Positions 49,818 through 58,412 of a stretch of 64,000 nt of DNA are shown piece by piece. The notes beneath the pieces were generated by a model. It saw nothing but the letters and a program-made list of their open reading frames with translations, did not search any database and was not told the DNA's origin. Location: the NCBI RefSeq assembly GCF_044430645.1, contig NZ_JAWUDN010000006.1, positions 186,001-250,000 on the forward strand, read 5' to 3'. Positions within the stretch are counted from its first letter, which is position 1. Each line of letters starts with the position of its first letter. Source of the stretch: Ewingella allii (GTDB taxonomy: Bacteria; Pseudomonadota; Gammaproteobacteria; Enterobacterales; Enterobacteriaceae). Made by a program: the position numbers and the translations under genes.

Positions 49818-50737
49818 TAATCGAACCTTATTTTTGGATTCAAGAAGGCAATCAACAGCTCGCCGAGCAGGTTCATCACCACCACGCCGCACACGGCAAC
49901 CAGCGCCACGCCCTGAATCACCGGATAATCGCGATAGCGCACCGAGTCCACCAACAGACGCCCGATGCCCGGCCAGTTAAATACGGACTCGGTGACCACC
50001 GCGCCGCCAATCAGACTGCCGAAGTTGAGGGCGACGATGGTGACAATTGGGATCAGCGCGTTGCGAAACGCGTGGCTGCAATAGATAGTGACGGCGGACA
50101 GCCCTTTGGCGCGCGCGGTGCGAATGTAGTCCTCCGACAGCACGTCGAGCATGCTCGAGCGAGTCATGCGCGCCATCACCGCCATCGGCAGCACCGCCAG
50201 CGTCACCGACGGCAGGATGTAGCTTTTCCACGAGGTTGCACCGAGCAGCGGCAGCCAGCCGAGCGACACCGAGAAGTAGTTCATCGCCATCAGCCCGAGC
50301 CAGAAGTTAGCAATCGAGGCCCCGGCAATCGCCAGCAGCATCACGCCATAGTCCGGCCAGCGGTTGCGATAGACCGCGCCAATCATCCCGGCGGGCACGC
50401 CAATCACCACCGCCAAAAAGTAGGCCAGCACGGCGAGCGCCAGCGTATAGGGCAGGCGCTCGCCGATCTCCTGCGTCACGGGCTGCTGCGATTGCAGCGA
50501 CAGCCCGAGATTCCCGTGCAAAACGTCGGTGGCAAAATGCACGTACTGGGTGACGATCGGCTGATCCAACCCAAGACGTACGCGCATATTGTCCACCGCT
50601 TCCTGCGTTGCTTCCGGCCCGGCCATCAGGCGTGCCGGGTCGCCCGGCAGCGCGCGGATAGACCCAAAAATCAGCATCGACACGCCGATCAGAATGACCG
50701 GGAAGGCGATGAGTTTTTTTGCCAGATAAGCTTTCAT
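49817..50737 (-). CDS. Peptide/glutathione-type ABC transporter, permease (GsiC/DppB-like)
   Basis: A 306-residue permease, the same length as E. coli GsiC. Features are the family opening LPGDPARLMAGPEATQEAVDNMRVRLGLDQP, the segment RNRWPDYGVML, the EAA loop EDYIRTARAKGLSAVTIYCSHAFRNALIP and FNWPGIGRLLVDSVRYRDYPVIQG. The similarity to GsiC is clear from memory. It lies 1 nt after the binding-protein gene, in a tight four-gene unit. Confidence 0.88.
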   Translation of the reverse strand: MKAYLAKKLIAFPVILIGVSMLIFGSIRALPGDPARLMAGPEATQEAVDNMRVRLGLDQPIVTQYVHFATDVLHGNLGLSLQSQQPVTQEIGERLPYTLALAVLAYFLAVVIGVPAGMIGAVYRNRWPDYGVMLLAIAGASIANFWLGLMAMNYFSVSLGWLPLLGATSWKSYILPSVTLAVLPMAVMARMTRSSMLDVLSEDYIRTARAKGLSAVTIYCSHAFRNALIPIVTIVALNFGSLIGGAVVTESVFNWPGIGRLLVDSVRYRDYPVIQGVALVAVCGVVVMNLLGELLIAFLNPKIRFD

Positions 50738-50738
50738 A

Positions 50739-52265
50739 TCAACCCTTATGTGCGTCTTTTACAACAATCTGACCGCCCGGAACCATGGTGACGCCGGACA
50801 CGCCGGTACCTGTCGCAAACAGGTCATTCTGGTAGTACAGCAGCACTTGCGGCGCCTGCTGGTTGATCTCTTTCTGCGCCTCGACGTAGATGGCGTTGCG
50901 GGCATTTTCATCCTGCGTTGACGCCGCCTTGTCTAGCATTTCATCCAGTTTAGGGTCGTTGAAGAAGCCGAGGTTGGCACCGCCCGGCGCAAAGCTTTTG
51001 CTGTAGTAGAGTGGGCGAAGTTGCAGATCCGCGCCGTTAACGCCGGAAGACCAGGACGCCAGCACCGCGCCGGTGTTATCGGCCTTTTTGCCTGCCTGAT
51101 CGGCAAAGGCGGCTTTGGCCCACACGCCGCTTTCCATCTGGCGGACGTCCAGCTTGACGCCAATTTTCGCCCACATGCTTTGCAGCACTTGGCCGATACG
51201 CGCGTCCTGCCCCTGTACGGCAATCGACATGGTAAAGCCGTTCGGCAGCCCGGCCTCTTTCAGCAGCGCCTTGGCTTTCTCCAGATTCAGCGGATACGGG
51301 TCGAGGGTTTTGTCATAACCCGCGGTGACCGGAGCCAGCGGCGAGTTAGCCGGAATGGCGAAGCCGGACATGATGGCGCGCACCAGACCTGCGCGGTCGG
51401 TGGCGAAGTTCAACGCCTGACGAACGCGCACGTCATCTAGCGGCTTAAGGTCAGTGTTGAGCGCCACCCAGAATACGGCGGAGCCTGGGCTCTCATGCAG
51501 CTGGAATTTAGGGTTGTTTTTCAGCACGTTGGCGAACTGCGGCGGCACTGGGTTAATCACGTCAGCTTCGCCAGCCTGCAGGGCCATGTTCATCACCGAC
51601 GGCTCGGCGCTCCAAGTCCATTTCAGGTCGTCCGGCCCGCTGGCTTTATCCCCCCAGTAGCCCGGATATTTCTCTTCCAGCACGAATTCGCCGGTTTTGT
51701 ACTGCACCATTTTGTACGGGCCAGTCCCCACGGCTTTGCTGTCCAGCGTGCCGGCCTTGTCGGCGGTTGGGCTGACCATCAAGGACGCGCCGGTCGTCAG
51801 TAAATTGAGGAAGGCGGGATAAGGCTTCTTCAGGGTGAACAGCACCGTCGAGTCATCCACCTTGGTGACGCTTTCGAGGAAGGTGCGCAGACGCCCGCTG
51901 GCTGCCAGACCGCGCTTGGCGTCGAGGTGGCGGGCGAAGTTGGCGACCACGGCATCGGCATTAAACGGCGTACCGTCGTGGAATGTCACCCCGCTGCGCA
52001 GCTTAAACGTCCACTTCAGGCCGCTCTCATCGCTGCTCCACGAGGTGGCGAGCGCCGCCTCTGGCTTCAGCTCGGGCGACATGCGCAGCAGACCTTCATA
52101 CATCGGGTCCAGCACCGTACCGGTAAAGGTCGCCGTCTGGTTGCCGGGGTCCATGCTGCGCGGCGCTTCGTTCTGCATGATGGTCAGGGTGGCCGCGTAG
52201 AGCGGGGAGGAAAGTGCGGCAAGCAGCGCCGTACTTAGTAGAGTTAATCGCATTTTGCTGTTCAT
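50739..52265 (-). CDS. Peptide/glutathione-type ABC transporter, periplasmic binding protein
   Basis: A 508-residue family 5 solute-binding protein (OppA/DppA/GsiB type). The ATG at 52265 follows GAGGAA and opens a signal peptide (MRLTLLSTALLAALSSPLYA-A). The mature part has the family signature region LEPMYEGLLRM-like, WTFKLRSGVTFHDGTPFNADAVVANF and VGTGPYKMVQY. The substrate could be peptides, glutathione-like or glycopeptide compounds. It heads the leftward operon binding protein, two permeases, ROK kinase; the matching ATPase is on the other strand at 55288. Confidence 0.88.
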   Translation of the reverse strand: MNSKMRLTLLSTALLAALSSPLYAATLTIMQNEAPRSMDPGNQTATFTGTVLDPMYEGLLRMSPELKPEAALATSWSSDESGLKWTFKLRSGVTFHDGTPFNADAVVANFARHLDAKRGLAASGRLRTFLESVTKVDDSTVLFTLKKPYPAFLNLLTTGASLMVSPTADKAGTLDSKAVGTGPYKMVQYKTGEFVLEEKYPGYWGDKASGPDDLKWTWSAEPSVMNMALQAGEADVINPVPPQFANVLKNNPKFQLHESPGSAVFWVALNTDLKPLDDVRVRQALNFATDRAGLVRAIMSGFAIPANSPLAPVTAGYDKTLDPYPLNLEKAKALLKEAGLPNGFTMSIAVQGQDARIGQVLQSMWAKIGVKLDVRQMESGVWAKAAFADQAGKKADNTGAVLASWSSGVNGADLQLRPLYYSKSFAPGGANLGFFNDPKLDEMLDKAASTQDENARNAIYVEAQKEINQQAPQVLLYYQNDLFATGTGVSGVTMVPGGQIVVKDAHKG

Positions 52266-52283
52266 CGTATTTCCTCTGCCCAA

Positions 52284-52410
52284 AATACCCGTCATCTTTC
52301 GAACCGCAGAGGCGTTGGCTGCTCTCTCTTACCCAAATCACTGACCTGTGTAAGTGATTCGGAATTCGTTCGTTCGCCGCCTTTCTGCACGTCGAAATAT
52401 TTCGGGTATT
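52284..52410. repeat. YPAL-like palindromic repeat, copy 2
   Basis: 127 nt bounded by the inverted ends AATACCC and GGGTATT, with CGTCATCTTTCGAACCGC, TCACTGACCTGTGTAAG and CGCCGCCTTTCTGCA blocks shared with the copy at 35155-35269. It lies only 18 nt upstream of the binding-protein start codon, so it is probably within that gene's leader. Confidence 0.75.
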
Positions 52411-52453
52411 ACGTGTAATTGATTAAAAGGTGATTCGAAAACATCAAAAACAG

Positions 52454-52529
52454 TGTGAACGTTTTTTTGCGTAATTAGTTCATATGAAAAACTTATGTTG
52501 AGATGTTTGGTTCAAAATGTGAACTAATT
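52454..52529. promoter_or_regulatory. Candidate operator region of the ROK regulator
   Basis: The 13-mer AATTAGTTCATAT at 52473-52485 returns with one mismatch in inverted orientation at 52517-52529 (ATGTGAACTAATT), and a third TGTGAAC is at 52454-52460. This lies between the divergent transporter operon and the ROK regulator gene, where autoregulation and transporter control would act. Confidence 0.45.
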
Positions 52530-52601
52530 GGCATTGATATATCCATTTTTAATGTTTAATGTCAACGCAGCTGATTGAAATTTGAGAGCCCGGAAACAAA
52601 T

Positions 52602-53774
52602 ATGCTAACCACCTTACAACAACAGATATTAGGGGCTATCACCGCAACGGATGGCCTGAGCCGCACTGACCTCGTTCAGCTCTCCGGCATGAGCAAGGCT
52701 GCGGTCAGCGGGGTGGTGCGCGAGATGATTGACGCCGGACTGCTGCTCGAATCGCAAACCGTGCCGGGCGCGGGGCAGGGTCGCCCCTCGGTGCGTTTAA
52801 CCGTCCACCCGGACGGCGCCTATTTCGCGGGCGTGTCGCTATTACAAGATCCGGCGCACATGGTGCTGATTAACCTGCATGGCGAGATCCTGTCGCGGGT
52901 GACATTCCCCCTCGACAATCAGCCGCAGCGGCTAGCGGATAACATCGCCACCGCGCTGCCGGAGCTGCTGGCGGCCCACGCCGACGCCGCCGACAAGCTG
53001 CTCGGGCTGGGGGTGACGCTGTCGGGCTTCATCGATGAACATCAGTCAACCTGCGTGCAATCCACGCTGCTGAGCTGGCGCGACGTGCCGCTGGCCGACC
53101 TGATCCGCCAAAGCATTCACCAGCACTGCCCGACCATTAATCAGGGCGGCGGCATTGCCGTCGCCATTGAAAACGACGCCAAGGCGCTGGCGGTGAGTGA
53201 GAAACGCTTCGGTCACGCCCGCGAACTGAGCAACTTCACCCTGGTCAGCCACGGCGCGGGTATTGGTAACGCCCACTTTATCTCCGGCCAGCTGCATCGC
53301 GGTTTTCACGGCGGCGCGGGGGAGATTGCCCACTGCACCATTGAGCTGGACGGCCTGCCGTGCCGCTGCGGCAAGCGCGGCTGTCTCGACACGCTGGCCT
53401 CTCTCAACGCCATTATGGAGCGCGCTAAGGCTGAGGCTCTGGATGTCGAATCCTTGGCGGAATTGGAAAAGCTGGCGGCGCGCGGCAGTAACGCGGCAAT
53501 TGGCATTTTGCATCGGGCGGGCACCGCGCTGGGCCTGGCGATTTCGCATCTGATTCAAATTAATGACCCGGACATGATCCTGATCGCCCATCAGGAACAG
53601 AGCTTCTCCGGGCTGTTTGGCACCGTGGTACAGCAGTCGATAGATGCCAACGTGCTGCCGGGCGTGGCCGGGCTAACGCCGGTCAAAACCTTCGCGCTTA
53701 ATGACGATACCTGGGCGCGCGCTGCGGCAAGCATCCCGGCGCATCGTTTTTTGGTCGGCCTGAAATCTTGCTGA
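52602..53774 (+). CDS. ROK-family transcriptional regulator (NagC/Mlc-like)
   Basis: A 390-residue repressor-type protein. The N-terminal winged helix (LSRTDLVQLSGMSKAAVSGVVREMIDAGLL) is joined to a ROK sugar-binding domain with IENDAKALAVSEKRFG, the ExGH motif GGAGEIAHC and the zinc cluster CRCGKRGCLD. The ATP-loop of true kinases is not conserved, as in NagC and Mlc. The ATG at 52602 with GGAA upstream is preferred over a TTG nine codons earlier. It faces away from the transporter operon and is followed 40 nt later by the M81 peptidase gene. Confidence 0.88.
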   Translation: MLTTLQQQILGAITATDGLSRTDLVQLSGMSKAAVSGVVREMIDAGLLLESQTVPGAGQGRPSVRLTVHPDGAYFAGVSLLQDPAHMVLINLHGEILSRVTFPLDNQPQRLADNIATALPELLAAHADAADKLLGLGVTLSGFIDEHQSTCVQSTLLSWRDVPLADLIRQSIHQHCPTINQGGGIAVAIENDAKALAVSEKRFGHARELSNFTLVSHGAGIGNAHFISGQLHRGFHGGAGEIAHCTIELDGLPCRCGKRGCLDTLASLNAIMERAKAEALDVESLAELEKLAARGSNAAIGILHRAGTALGLAISHLIQINDPDMILIAHQEQSFSGLFGTVVQQSIDANVLPGVAGLTPVKTFALNDDTWARAAASIPAHRFLVGLKSC

Positions 53775-53814
53775 AACGTTCACTTTCACACTCTGAATTC
53801 TGAGGTTAAACACC

Positions 53815-55248
53815 ATGCGTATAGCAGTCGGCGGTATCCATATCGAATGCAGCACTTACAATCCGGTGCTCAACGAAGAGAAAGACTTCCGCATTACCCG
53901 CGACGGGGCGCTGCTCGCCGCGCCTTACTTCAAGTTCTTGCAGGATTACCCGGCCACCTTCTTGCCAACCATTCACGCCCGCGCCATTGCCGGTGGCCCG
54001 GTGTCCCGCGCGACTTATGAAAAATTCAAAGCTGAATTTTTGAGTGGTTTGGAGGCGCAAAAGCCTTTTGACGGCCTCTACCTGCCGATGCACGGTGCGA
54101 TGTATGTCGAAGGGATGGAAGATGCCGAAGGGGACTGGATCGCCGCGGCCCGCGAGGCGGTGGGCGACGACTGCCCGATCAGCGTTAGCTACGACCTGCA
54201 CGGCAATGTGTCGCAGAAAATCATTGATGCCATCGATATGTTCTCCACCTATCGCACCGCGCCGCACATCGATACGGAAGAAACCATGCGCCGTTCGGTC
54301 GCGATGCTGATTAAAACCCTGCAAACCGGCGTCAAGCCCACCCTGCTGTGGGCACCTGTGCCCGTGGTGTTGCCGGGGGAACGCACCAGCACCGAAGATG
54401 AGCCGGCGAAAAGCCTGTATGCCCGCTTGCCGGAAATTGATCAGATTGACGGCATCTGGGACAGCTCGCTGATGGTCGGCTATGTTTGGGCCGACGAGCC
54501 CCGCGCCACGGCGGCGGTGATCATGACCGGCACTGACCAAGCCGTGCTGGAGCGCGAAGCCAAAAAGCTGGCGCAGGCTTACTGGGACGCGCGCGAAGAT
54601 TTCGTTTTCGGCTGCGAAACTGACACGGTGAAAGCCTGCGTGACCAAGGCGATTGCCAGCCCGACGCGCCCGGTGGTGCTTGCCGACTCCGGCGATAACC
54701 CGACCGGCGGCGGCGTGGGCGACCGTGCCGACGTGCTGGCCGAGCTGATTGCCCAATATGCCGACGGCGTGATTGTCGCCGGTATTGCCGATTTACCCGC
54801 CACCGAAGCGGCGTTCAACGCGGGCGTGGGCTCGCACCTCAGCCTGACGCTCGGCGCGTCGCTGGACCACTCCAGCCCGCAGGTAAAAGGCGAGTTCGAG
54901 GTGGTTCTGCTGCTCGACGCGCTGGCCCCGGCGGACCGTCAGGCGGTACTGCGCACCGGCGGTATTGATATCGTGGTGTCGGCCCGCCGCCGCCCATATC
55001 ACAACATTAGCGACTTCACCGCGCTGGAGCTGGACCCCCACAGCGCCAACATCGTGGTGGTGAAATCGGGCTATCTGTCGCCGGAACTGGCGCCGATCGC
55101 CAGCCCGAACCTGATGGCGCTGTCCAACGGCGTGGTCGATCAGTTTGTCGAGCGCCTGCCGCGCCTGCGCAAAACACGCGACACCTTCCCGTTCGACAAA
55201 GACTTTAGCTATACGCCAGAAACATTGCTGTCAGCCCGCAGCCGTTAA
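53815..55248 (+). CDS. M81-family metallopeptidase (MlrC-like)
   Basis: A 477-residue member of family M81, whose founder MlrC (microcystinase C) hydrolyses linear microcystin peptides. Likely zinc ligands lie in GGIHIECSTYNP, LPMHGAMYVEG and VSYDLHGN. The second domain has VVLADSGDNPTGGGVGDRADVLAELI. Here it sits between a ROK regulator and a fused peptide-importer ATPase, so it probably processes the imported peptide-like compound in the cytoplasm. There is no signal peptide. The ATG has GAGG about 9 nt upstream. Confidence 0.88.
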   Translation: MRIAVGGIHIECSTYNPVLNEEKDFRITRDGALLAAPYFKFLQDYPATFLPTIHARAIAGGPVSRATYEKFKAEFLSGLEAQKPFDGLYLPMHGAMYVEGMEDAEGDWIAAAREAVGDDCPISVSYDLHGNVSQKIIDAIDMFSTYRTAPHIDTEETMRRSVAMLIKTLQTGVKPTLLWAPVPVVLPGERTSTEDEPAKSLYARLPEIDQIDGIWDSSLMVGYVWADEPRATAAVIMTGTDQAVLEREAKKLAQAYWDAREDFVFGCETDTVKACVTKAIASPTRPVVLADSGDNPTGGGVGDRADVLAELIAQYADGVIVAGIADLPATEAAFNAGVGSHLSLTLGASLDHSSPQVKGEFEVVLLLDALAPADRQAVLRTGGIDIVVSARRRPYHNISDFTALELDPHSANIVVVKSGYLSPELAPIASPNLMALSNGVVDQFVERLPRLRKTRDTFPFDKDFSYTPETLLSARSR

Positions 55249-55287
55249 TTGCTGGCTTAACCCGTTTGCCCTTGCCGGAGAAAGAAC

Positions 55288-57126
55288 ATGAACGCCACTA
55301 CCCCGCAACAAGCCGCCGCGCCACGCCTGCCGGTGCTGGAAGTCCAAAATCTCACCACCTCGTTTCGTGGTGAAGATGACTGGCTGCCGGTGGTGCGCGG
55401 CCTGTCGTTTGAGGTCTATCCGGGGGAGACGCTGGCGATTGTGGGCGAATCCGGCTCGGGAAAAAGCGTCACTTCGCTGTCGGTGATGCGCCTGCTGAAA
55501 GCCCAGTCGAGCAAGATTGAAGGGGTGGTTAACCTCAATCAGCGCAGTCTGCTGGGGCTGTCGGACAAGGCGATGCGCGACATTCGCGGCAACGAAATGG
55601 CGATGATTTTTCAGGAGCCGATGACCTCGCTCAATCCGACGTTTAGCATCGGCAGGCAGATTGCGGAAAGCCTGAAACGCCATCGCGGGATGTCGTCGAA
55701 ACAGGCGCGGGCCGAGACGCTGCGCCTGCTGGAGAAGGTGCGTATTCCTAATGCGCAGGCGCGGTTTGATGAGTATCCACACCAGTTTTCCGGCGGTATG
55801 CGCCAGCGGGTCATGATTGCCATGGCGCTGGCGTTAAAACCCAAACTGCTGATTGCCGATGAGCCCACTACCGCGCTGGATGTCACCATCCAAGGGCAGA
55901 TCCTCGACCTGATTAAAACCTTGCAGGAAGAGGAGGGGATGGCGGTGCTATTCATCACCCATGATATGGGCGTAGTGGCGGAAATCGCTGACCGCACGCT
56001 GGTAATGTATCGCGGCGAGTGCGTAGAAAGTGGCGAAACCGCCGAGCTGTTCCATCGCCCGCAGCATCCTTATACCCGCGCCCTGCTGGCGGCGGTGCCG
56101 AAGCTTGGCTCAATGCAGGGGCGGCCTTGGCCGCTGCGTTTCCCGCAAATCGACCTGCAAACGGGCGCCTCGACCCAGCCGCTAGAAGTTGCCAATACGC
56201 CAGACAGCGGGCAGACGCCGGTCTTGTCGGTGAAGAATCTCAGTGCGCGATTCCCGGTCTACGGTGGTTTGTTGAGCCGACAGGTGGGGGCGGTTCACGC
56301 GGTGGAAAACATCAGTTTTGATCTGTTGCAGGGGGAAACCCTGTCGCTGGTAGGCGAGTCGGGCTGTGGGAAATCTACTACCGGCCGCGCCGTCACTCGC
56401 CTGATGACCCCGCACAGCGGCGAGATCGACTTCGACGGCTTTGACGTGATGAACATTGATAAACGGCAAATTCTACAAATGCGCCAGCGCATTCAGATGA
56501 TTTTTCAGGACCCGTTCGCCAGCCTCAACCCGCGCATGCGTATCGGCGACGCCTTAATCGAGCCGATGCTGCAACACAAGCTGCATAATCGCGCCGACGC
56601 CAAAGAGAAGGCCGCCGCGCTGCTGCACAAAGTGGGGTTGTCGCCGGATATGATGCGCCGCTTCCCGCACGAGTTCTCCGGCGGCCAGCGCCAGCGTATC
56701 TGCATCGCCCGCGCACTGACCCTCGACCCGAAAGTGATTGTCGCCGACGAATCTGTCTCGGCGCTGGACGTGTCGGTTAAGGCTCAGGTGGTGAATTTAC
56801 TGCTCGATTTGCAGGAGAGCATGAACCTCTCTTACCTGTTTATCTCCCACGACATGGCGGTAGTGGAGCGTGTTAGCCATCGGGTGGCGGTGATGTATCT
56901 GGGGGAAATTGTGGAAATCGGCCCGCGCGCCGCCATCTTCGACAACCCGCAGCACGCCTATACTCGCAAGCTAATGGCATCAGTGCCGGTGCCAGACCCG
57001 GCGCGGCGTGGCTTGAAGCGCCATATGCAGGTGGATGAGCTGAAAAGCCCGGTGCGCGATAACAGCTATGTGCCGCCGATTCGCCAATATCATGAAGTGT
57101 CGAAAGGCCATTTCGTGCAGGTCTAA
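55288..57126 (+). CDS. Fused ABC transporter ATP-binding protein (GsiA-like)
   Basis: A 612-residue double ATPase of the GsiA/DppDF type. The first cassette has GESGSGKSVTSLSVMRLL, the signature FSGGMRQRVMIAMAL and DEPTTALDVTIQGQILDLI. The second has GESGCGKSTTGRAV, FSGGQRQRICIARAL and DESVSALDVSVKAQVVNLLLDLQ. Each is followed by the oligopeptide C-terminal extension (HPYTRALLAAVPKLG; HAYTRKLMASVPVPDP). It must power the permeases encoded on the opposite strand at 48951-50737, since no other channel genes are near. It lies 39 nt after the M81 gene. Confidence 0.9.
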   Translation: MNATTPQQAAAPRLPVLEVQNLTTSFRGEDDWLPVVRGLSFEVYPGETLAIVGESGSGKSVTSLSVMRLLKAQSSKIEGVVNLNQRSLLGLSDKAMRDIRGNEMAMIFQEPMTSLNPTFSIGRQIAESLKRHRGMSSKQARAETLRLLEKVRIPNAQARFDEYPHQFSGGMRQRVMIAMALALKPKLLIADEPTTALDVTIQGQILDLIKTLQEEEGMAVLFITHDMGVVAEIADRTLVMYRGECVESGETAELFHRPQHPYTRALLAAVPKLGSMQGRPWPLRFPQIDLQTGASTQPLEVANTPDSGQTPVLSVKNLSARFPVYGGLLSRQVGAVHAVENISFDLLQGETLSLVGESGCGKSTTGRAVTRLMTPHSGEIDFDGFDVMNIDKRQILQMRQRIQMIFQDPFASLNPRMRIGDALIEPMLQHKLHNRADAKEKAAALLHKVGLSPDMMRRFPHEFSGGQRQRICIARALTLDPKVIVADESVSALDVSVKAQVVNLLLDLQESMNLSYLFISHDMAVVERVSHRVAVMYLGEIVEIGPRAAIFDNPQHAYTRKLMASVPVPDPARRGLKRHMQVDELKSPVRDNSYVPPIRQYHEVSKGHFVQV

Positions 57127-57357
57127 GCTATTTTACTGGCTATGTAGAACGCGGCGGGGCGCGCCCTCCGCGTTCCAGCCGCCTGCAACCATGCTCCCGT
57201 TTGCCACAGCAAGTTTCTTAACATCTCCTCACGTAAAGTTAATCCTTTCATTAAAAGTTGTTATAAAATAGCGCCCTCGCTTTCGACGAGTTCCCTCGTC
57301 AGACTTGGTATGCGAACTACATTTAAAACGCAACAGGTTAATTTCTTAGGAGTTTTC

Positions 57358-58332
57358 ATGTCTAACCAGTTCCCAAACTCACGCCTTCGCCGCCTGAGAC
57401 AGTCCGATTCAATGCGCGCTCTTTTTCAGGAAACCGAATTTAGCGTGAATGACTTGGTACTGCCGATTTTCGTAGAGGAAGAGACATCTGAATACGTGCC
57501 GATCGAAGCCATGCCTGGTGTGATGCGTATCCCTGAATCCCGCCTGGCGTTTGAAATTGAACGCTATGCCCGCGCCGGTATTCGCTCGGTGATGACCTTT
57601 GGTATCTCCAAACATATGGATGCCACCGGCAGCGATACCTGGAATGAAAACGGTCTGGTGGCGCGCATGGCGCGTATTTGTAAAGACACCGTGCCGGAAA
57701 TGATCGTGATGTCCGACACCTGTTTCTGTGAATACACCTCCCACGGCCACTGCGGCGTGCTGCACGACCACGGCGTCGACAACGACGCCACGCTGAAAAA
57801 CCTCGGCAAGCAAGCCGTGGTGGCCGCCGCCGCCGGGGCTGATTTCATCGCGCCTTCTGCGGCTCAGGACGGCCAAGTACAAGCCATCCGCAGCGCGCTG
57901 GACGAAGCGGGTTTTATCGACACCTCCATCATGGCGTACTCCACTAAGTTTGCTTCTTCGCTGTACGGGCCATTCCGCGAGGCGGGCGGCAGCGTTTTGA
58001 AAGGCAACCGCAAGCAGTACCAGATGAACCCAATGAACCGCCGCGAAGCCGTGCGCGAATCGCTGATGGATGAGCAAGAGGGCGCTGATGCGCTGATGGT
58101 GAAACCTGCCGGTGCTTACCTCGACGTGATCCGCGATATCCGCGAAGCATCGCGCCTGCCTTTGGCGGCGTATCAGGTCAGTGGTGAATACGCGATGATC
58201 AAATTCGCTGCGCAGGCCGGTGCCATTGACGAGCGCGCCGTGGTGCGTGAAAGCTTAGGTGCCATTAAACGCGCCGGTGCCGATATCATCCTGACCTACT
58301 TCGCGATGGATATTGCTGAAAACGGCCTCTAA
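57358..58332 (+). CDS. hemB: Delta-aminolevulinic acid dehydratase (porphobilinogen synthase)
   Basis: HemB joins two 5-aminolevulinate molecules into porphobilinogen in haem synthesis. The ATG at 57358 (MSNQFPNSRLRRLRQSD) with AGGAG 7 nt upstream gives 324 residues, the E. coli length. Zinc-binding Cys lie in SDTCFCEYTSHGHCGVL. The Schiff-base lysines are in YSTKFASSLYGPFR and LMVKPAGAYLDVI. It is a housekeeping gene and marks the left edge of the quorum-sensing/chitinase island; in E. coli it lies elsewhere on the chromosome. Confidence 0.97.
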   Translation: MSNQFPNSRLRRLRQSDSMRALFQETEFSVNDLVLPIFVEEETSEYVPIEAMPGVMRIPESRLAFEIERYARAGIRSVMTFGISKHMDATGSDTWNENGLVARMARICKDTVPEMIVMSDTCFCEYTSHGHCGVLHDHGVDNDATLKNLGKQAVVAAAAGADFIAPSAAQDGQVQAIRSALDEAGFIDTSIMAYSTKFASSLYGPFREAGGSVLKGNRKQYQMNPMNRREAVRESLMDEQEGADALMVKPAGAYLDVIRDIREASRLPLAAYQVSGEYAMIKFAAQAGAIDERAVVRESLGAIKRAGADIILTYFAMDIAENGL

Positions 58333-58352
58333 TCGCTTGAGTCGTCAGCAAG

Positions 58353-58382
58353 AAAAGCCGGGCTTTGATGCCCGGCTTTTTT
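58353..58382. terminator. Terminator between hemB and the small chitinase gene
   Basis: AAAAGCCGGGC, TTTGAT loop, GCCCGGCTTTTTT. The flanking A- and T-runs allow action on both converging transcripts. Confidence 0.93.
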
Positions 58383-58412
58383 ATCCGCTAAACACAGCGA
58401 ATGTCAGTCAGG

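Noticed and set aside
53806..54756. 316-codon open frame on the minus strand opposite the M81 gene
   Set aside because: It is an antisense shadow of a GC-rich gene; the plus-strand frame has clear family motifs and a ribosome site.
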